Of a stretch of DNA of 64,000 nt, positions 43,068 through 50,909 are shown piece after piece. The stretch comes from DATCLS01 sp035296625. Its GTDB lineage: Bacteria > Actinomycetota > Acidimicrobiia > Acidimicrobiales > VFJN01. Under the pieces are notes generated by a model, which was not told the origin of the DNA, did not search any database, and saw nothing but the letters and a program-made list of their open reading frames with translations. The position numbers and the translations under genes were made by a program. The stretch lies in contig DATHAO010000067.1 of NCBI GenBank assembly GCA_035296625.1, forward strand, positions 28,331 through 92,330, given 5' to 3'. How positions within the stretch are numbered: position 1 is the stretch's first letter; each line of letters starts with the position of its first letter.

Positions 43068-43364
43068 ACTGTGACGGGCGGGCGCTCCCCGGTGCGTTGT
43101 CCCACGCCAGGCGGGCGGGCCGGCGCCGGGGCGCAGCTCGGCCCGCAGCTCGGCCTCGCGGCCGCGGGCCGCGGCGCGCCCTTCGCGCACGGCGTCGACG
43201 ACGCCCAGCCGCACCCGGCGGGCGGACGCCCCGGCGTCGGCGGTCACCCGCCGGGGGACGAGGCGCTCGACGCGGCGCCGGACCTGCCGGCGGATCCACA
43301 TGGCGCCGCCGAAGCCCGCGGTGGCTCCCGTGGCGAACCACACGAGCCGGCGGATCAGGAACAC
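43065..43364 (-). CDS. Small membrane-anchored basic protein, unknown
   Basis: This 99-aa protein begins with one hydrophobic segment (LVWFATGATAGFGGAMW) followed by a strongly basic region (RRQVRRRVERLVPRR). The tail is Arg/Ala/Glu-rich and may be helical. It starts at GTG 43364, 5 bases after the DUF948-like stop, and is followed by alaS. A short membrane protein at this spot between the DUF948 gene and alaS is usual in actinobacteria. No function is known. Confidence 0.7.
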   Translation of the reverse strand: MFLIRRLVWFATGATAGFGGAMWIRRQVRRRVERLVPRRVTADAGASARRVRLGVVDAVREGRAAARGREAELRAELRPGAGPPAWRGTTHRGAPARHS

Positions 43365-43369
43365 GGCGG

Positions 43370-43732
43370 TCAGACCTCCTTGCGGCCGCGCAGGCGGCGG
43401 GCGGCCTTGGCGGTGCCGCTGGCGAAGGCCACGCCCTTGATGACCGGGTTGGCCATGGCGATGTAGGCCAGGCGCGAGGCCGAGTCGACCGTGCCGGTGA
43501 CCGACTCGGCCGTGGTCACGAGGCGGTCGAGCCGCTCGATCTCGTCGTTGGCCACGTCGACAGTGGTGCGCAGGTCGTCGAGCACCGGGACCGTCTCGGT
43601 GCGCAGCAGGTGGGCGACGTCGCGCATGGCGCGCAGCGTGCGGACGAGGGCGATGAGCGCCACGGCCAGCAGCACCACGGCGACGACGCTGCAGGCGGCC
43701 ACGATGACGGCGGCCAGGTCGGTGGCGGTCAC
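43370..43732 (-). CDS. DUF948-like membrane protein
   Basis: This 120-aa protein has one N-terminal membrane helix (LAAVIVAACSVVAVVLLAVALIAL) and then a long amphipathic stretch with the DUF948 pattern. That stretch includes VPVLDDLRTTVDVANDEIERLDRLV and VTGTVDSASRLAYIAMANPVIKGVAFASG. A basic C-terminus (KAARRLRGRKEV) follows. The GTG start at 43732 overlaps the rarA stop in GTGA. The family is of unknown function and usually sits next to alaS in actinobacteria and firmicutes. Confidence 0.82.
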   Translation of the reverse strand: MTATDLAAVIVAACSVVAVVLLAVALIALVRTLRAMRDVAHLLRTETVPVLDDLRTTVDVANDEIERLDRLVTTAESVTGTVDSASRLAYIAMANPVIKGVAFASGTAKAARRLRGRKEV

Positions 43733-45123
43733 GAGCGGCTGCCGTCGCCGGTGGCCGCGGTGCCGCCGGTGCCGTCGTCGCCCTCGGCCAACCGTTCCAT
43801 GCGCGTGCGGATCTCCTGCTCGAAGCCGTGGAGGGACGGCTCGTAGTACGTGGCGTCCCTCATGTCGTCGGGCAGGTAGCGCTGGGCCACCCACCCGCGA
43901 GGGTCGTCGTGAGGATAGTCGTAGCCCACCCCGTGGCCGAGCGTCTTGGCCGACCGGTAGTGGGCGTCGCGCAGGTGGACCGGCACCTCGCCGCCCACAC
44001 CCTTGGCGACGTCGCCCCGGGCGTTCCAGATGCCCATCGCCACCCGGTTCGACTTCGGGGCCGTGGCCAGGTGGACCGTGGCCTGGGCCAGGTTGAGCTG
44101 AGCCTCGGGCAGGCCGACGTACTCGACGGCGTGGGCCGCGGCGGTCGCCACCACGAGCCCCTGCGGGTCCGCCTCGCCCACGTCCTCGCTGGCCAGGATC
44201 ACCAGGCGGCGGGCGATGAAGCGGGCGTCCTCGCCGGCCTCGAGCATGCGGGCCAGCCAGTGCAGGGCGGCCTGGGGGTCGGAGCCCCGGACGCTCTTGA
44301 TGAAGGCGGAAACGACGTCGTAGTGGTCGTCGCGCCCGTAGCGCTGGATCTTCGTGCCGAGCGCCGCCTCGGCGTCGACGGCTGTGACCGTGGGCGGTAC
44401 GTCGGGGTCGGCCTCGCCGGCCTCGGCCTCGCGGGCCCGGGCGAGGGCCACGGCCACCTCGAGGCTGGTCAGGGCCTGGCGCCCGTCGCCGCCGGCCCGT
44501 TCGGCCAGGTGGTCGATCGCGTCGTCGTCGGCCCGGGCGCCCTCGGCTTCGAGGCCCTTGCGCAGCAGCTGGGCGATCGCCTCGGGGCCGAGCGGCTGGA
44601 GCCGGAACAGCGTCGAGCGCGACATGAGCGGCGCGTTGACCTCGAAGTACGGGTTCTCGGTCGTGGCGCCGACCAGCACGAGCAGCCCGCTCTCGACGGA
44701 GGGGAGGAGGGCGTCCTGCTGGGCCTTGTTGAAACGATGCACCTCGTCGAGGAACAGGATCGTGCCCTGGCCGCGCTCGCCGAGGCGTTGCTCGGCCCGG
44801 GCCACGGCCTCGCGCACGTCCTTCACGGTGGCCGAGACGGCCGAGAGCTGCTCGTAGGCCTGAGACGTGTGGAGGGCGATGACCTGGGCCAACGTCGTCT
44901 TGCCGGTGCCGGGCGGGCCCCACAGGATCACCGACGACAGCCGGTCGGCCTCGACCAGCACGCGCAGCGGCTTGCCGCGGCCTACGAGCTCGTCCTGCCC
45001 GACGATGTCGTCGAGGCTCTGCGGACGCAGGCGGGCGGCGAGCGGCGCCTGCTGGGCCAGGTGCTCCTCGGCGGCGGCCGCGAACAGGTCATTCCCCGTC
45101 GGCGGCTGCGCGCTCCTGGCCAT
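43729..45123 (-). CDS. rarA: Replication-associated recombination protein RarA (MgsA) AAA+ ATPase
   Basis: RarA acts at stalled forks with SSB and RecA. The 464-aa chain has LRPQSLDDIVGQDELVG, Walker A LWGPPGTGKTTLAQ, Walker B ILFLDEVHRFNK, sensor 1 VGATTENPYFEV and the arginine finger in MSRSTLFRLQPL. The C-terminal tetramer domain contains YDVVSAFIKSVRGSDPQAALHWLARM and KSNRVAMGIW. TACCCT ends 7 bases before ATG 45123, suggesting a leaderless start. It is divergent from the plus-strand gene at 45345 and heads rarA-DUF948-small membrane protein. Confidence 0.96.
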   Translation of the reverse strand: MARSAQPPTGNDLFAAAAEEHLAQQAPLAARLRPQSLDDIVGQDELVGRGKPLRVLVEADRLSSVILWGPPGTGKTTLAQVIALHTSQAYEQLSAVSATVKDVREAVARAEQRLGERGQGTILFLDEVHRFNKAQQDALLPSVESGLLVLVGATTENPYFEVNAPLMSRSTLFRLQPLGPEAIAQLLRKGLEAEGARADDDAIDHLAERAGGDGRQALTSLEVAVALARAREAEAGEADPDVPPTVTAVDAEAALGTKIQRYGRDDHYDVVSAFIKSVRGSDPQAALHWLARMLEAGEDARFIARRLVILASEDVGEADPQGLVVATAAAHAVEYVGLPEAQLNLAQATVHLATAPKSNRVAMGIWNARGDVAKGVGGEVPVHLRDAHYRSAKTLGHGVGYDYPHDDPRGWVAQRYLPDDMRDATYYEPSLHGFEQEIRTRMERLAEGDDGTGGTAATGDGSRS

Positions 45124-45130
45124 CGGCGGG

Positions 45131-45136
45131 AGGGTA
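45131..45136 (-). promoter_or_regulatory. -10 element of rarA (TACCCT), leaderless type
   Basis: TACCCT ends 7 bases before the rarA ATG. The rest of the 221-bp divergent gap shows no clear second promoter. Confidence 0.45.
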
Positions 45137-45344
45137 CCGGCCCTCCCTCACCCACCGCTTTCCCGTCGCTATTCGGAAGCCGAGCAAGGCCGCCGCCGCG
45201 GCCATGTGCGAGGCCACCGCGCCGTCGCCGGCTGCGAGGACGGCAGCGCGGCGCGACGGCGAGGCAGGCAGCGACCGTGGGGACAAAGGAGTCAAATCGT
45301 GGGGGCGGGGGCGGAGGAGGGTGGCGGTCGGCGATCATGGGGGC

Positions 45345-46157
45345 GTGGACGAAGGTCGACACGCCGGGCGTTTGACGAGCGAGGAGGTGGCGGCCGTGCT
45401 GCGGCGGGCCGCCGAGCTCGACGCCGACGCTGAGGCCGCAGGCGGGGGCCGAGGACGGGTCGGCGGGTCGCGGGGCGGCGGGCCGGGGGGCCGGTCCGGC
45501 GGCGGCTACGACGACCGCTACGACACCGATGCCGTCGAGGCCGCCGCCGGCGAGGTCGGCCTCTCCCCCGCCGCCGTGCGCCAGGCCGTGGCGGAGCTGC
45601 GGGTCGGCGCTCTGGCCACGACCGAGGCGGTTCCGGCCCGCCGGCGTCGGGCCGCCGCCGTGTCGCCGGTCGTGGTCGAGCAGCGCCTCGTGTCCCCGGC
45701 GCCGGCCTCCGCGCTCGCCGGCATCGAGGCTCAGATGCGCCGCCAGCTCTTTGAGGTCCGCCGCCGCAGCGCCACCGACGCGCTGTACCGGCCGCGCGTC
45801 GACCTGGCGGCGAAGGTCATGCGCAAGCTCGACTTCGCCGGCAACATCCGCCTCGACGGGGTGGGGTCCATCGTCGTGCAGGTCACCCCGGCGGACGGGC
45901 GCACGCTGGTGCGGGTCGAAGCGACGATGGCGGTGAGCCGGTCCAGCGTGGTGGCGGGCTCGGCCGGGCTGGGGGCCGCCGTGGCGTTGGCCGCCGGCTT
46001 CGGCGGCGCGCTGCTCGCCGAGCCGGCGTTCGTGGTCGCCGCCCTGCCCGCCGGCGCGGCCGTGACGGCCAGCGGCGTGCGCGTCCGGGGCCGCCGGTGG
46101 CAGGCGCAACGCGACGAGATCGCCGAGACGCTTGCCGGCCTGCTCGACCGGATCTGA
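45345..46157 (+). CDS. Unknown protein with a C-terminal hydrophobic hairpin
   Basis: This 270-aa protein starts at GTG 45345 (VDEGRHAGRLTSEEVAAVL). The N-terminal part has a helical segment, LTSEEVAAVLRRAAELDADAEA, a Gly/Arg-rich linker, then a second helix pair, DAVEAAAGEVGLSPAAVRQAVAELR, that looks helix-turn-helix-like. A beta-rich middle (IRLDGVGSIVVQVTPADG) precedes two hydrophobic segments (about residues 200-245) that could form a membrane hairpin. The C-terminus is amphipathic. I do not recognise the family beyond similar hypothetical actinobacterial proteins. The frame is open further upstream, to 45204. It converges with aspS. Confidence 0.65.
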   Translation: MDEGRHAGRLTSEEVAAVLRRAAELDADAEAAGGGRGRVGGSRGGGPGGRSGGGYDDRYDTDAVEAAAGEVGLSPAAVRQAVAELRVGALATTEAVPARRRRAAAVSPVVVEQRLVSPAPASALAGIEAQMRRQLFEVRRRSATDALYRPRVDLAAKVMRKLDFAGNIRLDGVGSIVVQVTPADGRTLVRVEATMAVSRSSVVAGSAGLGAAVALAAGFGGALLAEPAFVVAALPAGAAVTASGVRVRGRRWQAQRDEIAETLAGLLDRI

Positions 46158-46178
46158 GCCCAGAGGGACGCAGCCCGA

Positions 46179-46198
46179 GCCCGAGGCCCGCGTCGGGC
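46179..46198. terminator. GC hairpin between convergent genes
   Basis: GCCCGA (46179-46184) pairs with TCGGGC (46193-46198) across an 8-base loop in the 51-bp gap between the plus-strand gene and aspS. It lacks a clear T tract, as is common in high-GC genomes. Confidence 0.4.
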
Positions 46199-46208
46199 GG
46201 GGGGTCGG

Positions 46209-47978
46209 TCAGGCCTTGGGCGGGAGGAGGCGGAGGCCGAGCTCGGCCAGGAGGGCCGGATCGATCGGCGCGGGCGCGTTCGTGAGGGGGTCGGCGCCGG
46301 ACTGGGTCTTCGGGAAGGCGATGACCTCGCGGATGTTCTCCTCGCCCACGAGCAGGGCCACGAGCCGGTCGATGCCGAACGCGAACCCGGCATGCGGCGG
46401 CGCCCCGTAGCGGAAGGCGTCGAGCAGGAAGCCGAACTTGGCCTGCGCTTCCTGCTCGGAGATGCCGAGCAGCCCGAAGATGGTGCGCTGCACGTCGGAG
46501 AGGTGGATCCGGACCGAGCCCGAGCCCAGCTCCCAGCCGTTGAGAACGAGGTCGTAGGCCTGCGACCGCACCTTCAGCAGGTCGGCCGGGTCGCCGGAGG
46601 TGAGCAGGTCGACGTCGTCCGGGTGGGGCATCGTGAACGGGTGGTGGGCCGGCACCGGCCGCTTGTCGTCGCCCAGGCTCTCGAACAGCGGGAAGTCGAC
46701 GACCCACACGAACTGCAGGCCGCCCTCGGTAACCGGCGGGCGGCCCAGCTCGAGGCGCAGCAGGCCGAGCACGTGGCGTACGAGCGGGCGCTCGTCGGCC
46801 ACGAGAAGGAGCAGGTCACCCGCCTCCGCGCCGAGCGCCGTGCGCAACGCGCCGAGCTCGTCGTCCGACAGGAACTTCGCCACCGGGCTGTCGAGCCCCT
46901 CCGCGGTGACCCGCATCCACACCAGGCCCTTGGCGCCCCAGCGCTTCGCCATGTCGGTCAGCTCGTCGAGCCGCCGGCGGGTGGCGTCGCCCCCACCCGG
47001 CACGCGGATGCCCTTCACGCAGGGCGCCTGGAACGCCTTGAACCCGGTCGAGGCGAACACCTCGGTCAGCCCGACCAGCTCGAGGCCGAAGCGGGTGTCG
47101 GGCTTGTCGGAGCCGTAGCGTTCCTGCGCTTCCTCCCACGTGATGTGGGGGATCTCGGCGATCTCGGTGCCGGTGACGGCCCGGGTGCAGGCGCGGACGG
47201 CCTCGGTGATGAAGGTCAGCACGTCCTCCTGGCCGACGAAGCTGGCCTCGGCGTCGAGCTGCATGAACTCGAACTGGCGATCCGCGCGCAGGTCCTCGTC
47301 GCGCAGGCAGCGGGCGATCTGGAAGTAGCGGTCGATGCCGCCGACCATCGTGAGCTGCTTGAACAGCTGCGGGCTCTGCGGCAGCGCGTAGAACGCACCG
47401 GGCTGGTGGCGCGACGGCACCACGAAGTCGCGGGCCCCCTCGGGCGTCGAGGCGATGAGCATCGGCGTCTCGACCTCGACGAAGCCCCGGCGCTCCATGG
47501 CGCTGCGGATGGCGCTGTTGGCCGCGGACCGGGCCCGCAGGTTGTGCTGCAGGCGGTCGCGCCGCAGGTCGACGTAGCGGTGCTTGAGCCGGACGACCTC
47601 GTCGGTCTGGACCCGGTCGTCGACCGGGAACGGCGGCGGCTCGGCCTGGTTGAGCACCTCGACCTCGCAGTCGCCGACCTCGATCTCGCCGGTGGGTAGG
47701 GCGGGGTTGACGGTGCCCTCGGGCCGCTGGCGCACCGTGCCGGTGATGCGGACCACCCACTCGGTGCGGGCGTCGAGCGCGCCGTTCACGACGCACTGGA
47801 CGATGCCCTCGCGGTCGCGCAGGTCGACGAAGGCGAGCTGGTCGCCGTGCTCGCGGCGCCGCGCCACCCAGCCGCACAGCGAGACGCGTAGGCCGACGTG
47901 GGCGGACCGCAGCTCGCCGCACCAGTGGGTGCGCATCCCGAAGGCGGGGGCGAAGCTCGGCTCGGTGGTGTCGGTCAC
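46209..47978 (-). CDS. aspS: Aspartyl-tRNA synthetase, probably non-discriminating
   Basis: AspRS is a class II synthetase. The 589-aa bacterial-type protein has the anticodon-binding OB domain (SLCGWVARRREHGDQLAFVDLRD), motif 1/2 regions (RRGFVEVETPMLIASTPEGARDF, then FYALPQSPQLFKQL and FQIARCLRDEDLRADRQFEF), the GAD insertion and motif 3 (FAFGIDRLVALL). The anticodon region has His in RRREHG and Gly in RPEGTVNP, the pair reported in AspRS that also charges tRNA-Asn. A GatCAB-dependent route to Asn-tRNA is then expected. The GTG start overlaps the hisS stop. Confidence 0.96.
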   Translation of the reverse strand: MTDTTEPSFAPAFGMRTHWCGELRSAHVGLRVSLCGWVARRREHGDQLAFVDLRDREGIVQCVVNGALDARTEWVVRITGTVRQRPEGTVNPALPTGEIEVGDCEVEVLNQAEPPPFPVDDRVQTDEVVRLKHRYVDLRRDRLQHNLRARSAANSAIRSAMERRGFVEVETPMLIASTPEGARDFVVPSRHQPGAFYALPQSPQLFKQLTMVGGIDRYFQIARCLRDEDLRADRQFEFMQLDAEASFVGQEDVLTFITEAVRACTRAVTGTEIAEIPHITWEEAQERYGSDKPDTRFGLELVGLTEVFASTGFKAFQAPCVKGIRVPGGGDATRRRLDELTDMAKRWGAKGLVWMRVTAEGLDSPVAKFLSDDELGALRTALGAEAGDLLLLVADERPLVRHVLGLLRLELGRPPVTEGGLQFVWVVDFPLFESLGDDKRPVPAHHPFTMPHPDDVDLLTSGDPADLLKVRSQAYDLVLNGWELGSGSVRIHLSDVQRTIFGLLGISEQEAQAKFGFLLDAFRYGAPPHAGFAFGIDRLVALLVGEENIREVIAFPKTQSGADPLTNAPAPIDPALLAELGLRLLPPKA

Positions 47979-49234
47979 GATCCCTCCATCAACTTCCGCA
48001 CGAGGGTGACGACCTCGGCGCGGGTGACGACCTGCTGCTCCGCCCGACGGAGGTCGCGCACGGTGGCGGTGCCCTCCCCGGCCTCGGCCTCGCCCACGAT
48101 CACGGCGACCGGCGCGCCCGAGCGGCCGGCCGCCTTCATCTGCGACTTCATCGACCGGCCGTCGAAGGCGCGGTCGGCCCGGAGCCCGGCGGCCCGCAGC
48201 TCGGCGGTGATGTCGCGCGCCGCGGCGCCGTCGGTCGCGTCGACCACGAACACGTCGAGCACGGCCTCCGGCGCCGCGAAGACGCCCTCGGCGTCGCAGG
48301 CCAGCAGCATCCGCTCGATGCCGGAACCGAAGCCGATGCCCGGCGTGGGCGGGCCGCCGAGCTGCTCGACCAGGCCGTCGTAGCGGCCACCGCCGATGAC
48401 CGTGGACTGGGCCGAGTCGAGCGCCAGGCTCTGGAACTCGAAGAGCGTGTGGGTGTAGTAGTCGAGCCCCCGCACGAGGCGGGCGTCGACCTCGAAGGGG
48501 ATGCCGAGCGCCTCAAGACCGGCCTGCACCCGCTCGAAGTGGGCGCGCGAGCCGGCGTCGAGCACGTCCGCCATGCGGGGGGCGTCGGCCACGACCGCCT
48601 GGGTCTCGGGGCGCTTCGAGTCGAGCACCCGCAGCGGGTGGCCCTCGATCTTCTCGCGGTCGTCGGGCGCCAGCCCGGCCGAGCGGGACCGCAGCCAGGA
48701 CCGCAGCGTGTCGGCGAACACCTCGCGGTCGCCGGGCGTGCCCATCGTGTTGAGGGCAAGCCGCCAGCGCCGGAGGCCGAGGGCGGACAGGTACGACGCG
48801 CCGAGCGCCACGACCTCGACGTCGAGGTCCGGATCGGCGGCGCCGAGCGCCTCGACGTCGACCTGGTGGTGCTGGCGCAACCGGCCGGCCTGGGGGCGCT
48901 CGTAGCGGAACGCCGGCGTGAGGCACCACACCTTCCACGGCGTGGGCGGCCGGTGTTGCACGAACGCCCGGGCGACCGAGGCCGTGGCCTCGGGGCGCAG
49001 GGCGAGGTGGCGGCCGCCCTTGTCGCGGAAGTCGTACATCTCCTTGCGGACGACGTCGGTGCCGGCGCCCAGGCGCTGGAACACGCCGATGTCCTCGAAG
49101 AGGGGGCCGTGCACGAGCCCGTAGCCAAACCGCTCGGCGACACCGGCGAACGCGGCCACGAGGGCCTTCCACCTAGCCGAGTCGGGCGGCAGCACGTCTT
49201 GCGTGCCGATCGGGGCGCGGAACGACTCTGCCAT
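47975..49234 (-). CDS. hisS: Histidyl-tRNA synthetase
   Basis: HisRS charges tRNA-His. The 419-aa class II protein has APIGTQDVLPPDSARW, motif 2 (TPAFRYERPQAGRLRQHHQVDVEALG), the histidine A site (LVRGLDYYTHTLFEF) and GGGRYDGLVEQLGG with motif 3 GIGFGSGIERML. A C-terminal anticodon-binding domain ends the chain. TAGCCT ends 9 bases before ATG 49234, suggesting a leaderless mRNA. It heads hisS-aspS, coupled by GTGA. Confidence 0.97.
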   Translation of the reverse strand: MAESFRAPIGTQDVLPPDSARWKALVAAFAGVAERFGYGLVHGPLFEDIGVFQRLGAGTDVVRKEMYDFRDKGGRHLALRPEATASVARAFVQHRPPTPWKVWCLTPAFRYERPQAGRLRQHHQVDVEALGAADPDLDVEVVALGASYLSALGLRRWRLALNTMGTPGDREVFADTLRSWLRSRSAGLAPDDREKIEGHPLRVLDSKRPETQAVVADAPRMADVLDAGSRAHFERVQAGLEALGIPFEVDARLVRGLDYYTHTLFEFQSLALDSAQSTVIGGGRYDGLVEQLGGPPTPGIGFGSGIERMLLACDAEGVFAAPEAVLDVFVVDATDGAAARDITAELRAAGLRADRAFDGRSMKSQMKAAGRSGAPVAVIVGEAEAGEGTATVRDLRRAEQQVVTRAEVVTLVRKLMEGS

Positions 49235-49243
49235 GAAGAGGCG

Positions 49244-49249
49244 AGGCTA
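49244..49249 (-). promoter_or_regulatory. -10 element of hisS (TAGCCT), leaderless type
   Basis: TAGCCT ends 9 bases before the hisS ATG, in the 73-bp gap after the acyltransferase gene. Confidence 0.5.
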
Positions 49250-49307
49250 CCTGGGCCGACACCCCGCTCCGAACGGGATCCACCGGGTGCGCCTGGCTCG
49301 GGCGACG

Positions 49308-50738
49308 CTAGGTGACGGGCGGGCGCACCGGGTCGGACCACTGCTCGTCGGGGGCGCTTAGCACCCCCGGCGCGGGGACCGACGGCCACTCGTCGGGTCG
49401 CCCGGCCCGGACGGCGGGCGGGCGCCCGAGCACCAGGTCGCCGCGCGGAGGGGCGACCGGACGGGGCGCACGAGCGGGGCCGGTGACGGCCGGGGCGGGC
49501 GCAGGCTGCGGCGCGCCGCGCTCCGCCGCGGCCCAGCGGGCGGCGAGGGCTTGGGCGGGTCGCTCGACCACCAGCCACGTGGCCAGCGCGAGCAGCAGAC
49601 TCAGCCCCAGGGTGACGGCCAGCATGCTGGGGAACGAGCCGGTGAACGGGGGCAGCCCCCGCCAGTCCCGCCACAGGTCGAGCGCCCACTCGTGCCAGAC
49701 GAAGATGCCGTAGGACAGCACGCCGAGCCACGCCATCGGCGGGCAGCGCAGGAACCGGCGGACCAGCCCGCGGTCCTGGGGACCGAACATCGCCGGCACC
49801 AGCAGGAACACGCTCGTGGCGGTGTAGAGCACCTCGCGCCCCATCCACTCGCGGGCGTCGTGGGCGCCGACCGCCAGCGGCAGGCCCAGGCGGACCGACA
49901 CGGCCCAGTAGCAGAGGGCCGCGAGCGCCCACCACGCCCCGGCCGGGACCCGGCCGAGGCCTCGGACGGCGGCCGACCAGCCGCCGGACCGGTCCCCGCC
50001 CCAGGCGTGGAGCACGGCGAGCAGCATCCCGACGGCGAACACGTCGGCGTTCGTGAGGAGCCAATTGACGCGCCCATCGGATGACAGCGGGTCACCCTGC
50101 ACGTAGTCGTTGACCGTGACCCACCGGTAGGCGAGCCCGGCGGCGGCCACGGCCACGAGGACGGCGCCCTCGACGCGCAACCGGGCGGCGGCGGAGGCGC
50201 GGGCCCGGTCGCACAGCGCCCGCAGACCGAGCGCCAGAACAGGTGCCAGCAGGTAGAAGGAGACGATCGTGCACAGGCTCCAGGCCTGCTGCAGGCCCCC
50301 GACCTCGTAGCCGGGCCGGTAGACCTGCAGGAAGCCGTAGTAGGTCACCAGATCGCCGAGCCCGTGGACGGGGCTGCGGTGGTCGACGAACAGCACGACC
50401 GTGAGCGCCACCCAGTACAGCGGCACGATCCGGAGCAGCCGGCGACCGAGGTACGGAAGCACCCGTGGGCCCGGGCGCCCCGCCAGGGACGCGGCCACGA
50501 ACGGGCGCCAGATCAGGAAGCCCGACACCACGAAGAAGATCGAGACGCCGACCTCCGCGCGGGCGAAGTAGGGGCCGAGCGCGTGGTCGGGCGCCATGTT
50601 GTAACCCGAGATCAGCCCGACGTGGACGACCACCACGCCGAGGGCGGCGATGGCTCGGACACCGTCGATGCCGGGCAGGCGCTCGCCCGCCCTCGTCGCC
50701 GCAGGACGGCGCGCTGTCTCGTCGTGCACTGCGCTCAC
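49308..50738 (-). CDS. Acyltransferase-3 (OafA/YrhL-like) membrane protein
   Basis: This protein of about 476 aa carries the membrane acyltransferase-3 domain that O-acylates surface glycans or lipids. GIDGVRAIAALGVVVVHVGL is the first helix with the conserved Arg and His. IFFVVSGFLIWRPF and LGRRLLRIVPLYWVALTVVLF follow. About ten membrane segments are visible. The C-terminal 75 residues are Pro/Ala-rich and cytoplasmic, with no SGNH domain. Starts at GTG 50738 or GTG 50729 are both possible, and the frame is open to 50891. It probably acts with the neighbouring glycosyltransferase on an envelope polymer. Confidence 0.87.
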   Translation of the reverse strand: MSAVHDETARRPAATRAGERLPGIDGVRAIAALGVVVVHVGLISGYNMAPDHALGPYFARAEVGVSIFFVVSGFLIWRPFVAASLAGRPGPRVLPYLGRRLLRIVPLYWVALTVVLFVDHRSPVHGLGDLVTYYGFLQVYRPGYEVGGLQQAWSLCTIVSFYLLAPVLALGLRALCDRARASAAARLRVEGAVLVAVAAAGLAYRWVTVNDYVQGDPLSSDGRVNWLLTNADVFAVGMLLAVLHAWGGDRSGGWSAAVRGLGRVPAGAWWALAALCYWAVSVRLGLPLAVGAHDAREWMGREVLYTATSVFLLVPAMFGPQDRGLVRRFLRCPPMAWLGVLSYGIFVWHEWALDLWRDWRGLPPFTGSFPSMLAVTLGLSLLLALATWLVVERPAQALAARWAAAERGAPQPAPAPAVTGPARAPRPVAPPRGDLVLGRPPAVRAGRPDEWPSVPAPGVLSAPDEQWSDPVRPPVT

Positions 50739-50774
50739 CCAGGGGGTCCGCCAGCAGTTCCCGCCCTCGCGGTC

Positions 50775-50790
50775 TTGTGCGAAGGCACAA
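50775..50790. promoter_or_regulatory. Inverted repeat upstream of the acyltransferase gene
   Basis: TTGTGC-GAAG-GCACAA lies 37 bases before GTG 50738. A second dyad, CGTAC-CGT-GTACG, lies at 50834-50846. Both are in the 171-bp gap after the glycosyltransferase gene and are candidate operator sites. Confidence 0.35.
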
Positions 50791-50909
50791 CGATCGTTCC
50801 ACGTCAGTGAGGTCGATGCCCGTTCCGGACGCAACAGATCGCGTACCGTGTACGTGGTCGAGACCACCAGCAGGGGGGCGCGCGGAAGCACGCTCCGGGG
50901 CGAGCGGTC

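Noticed and set aside
45089..45295. Possible 68-aa minus-strand gene overlapping the rarA start
   Set aside because: It overlaps rarA and its promoter, lacks a ribosome-binding site and shows no family signature.
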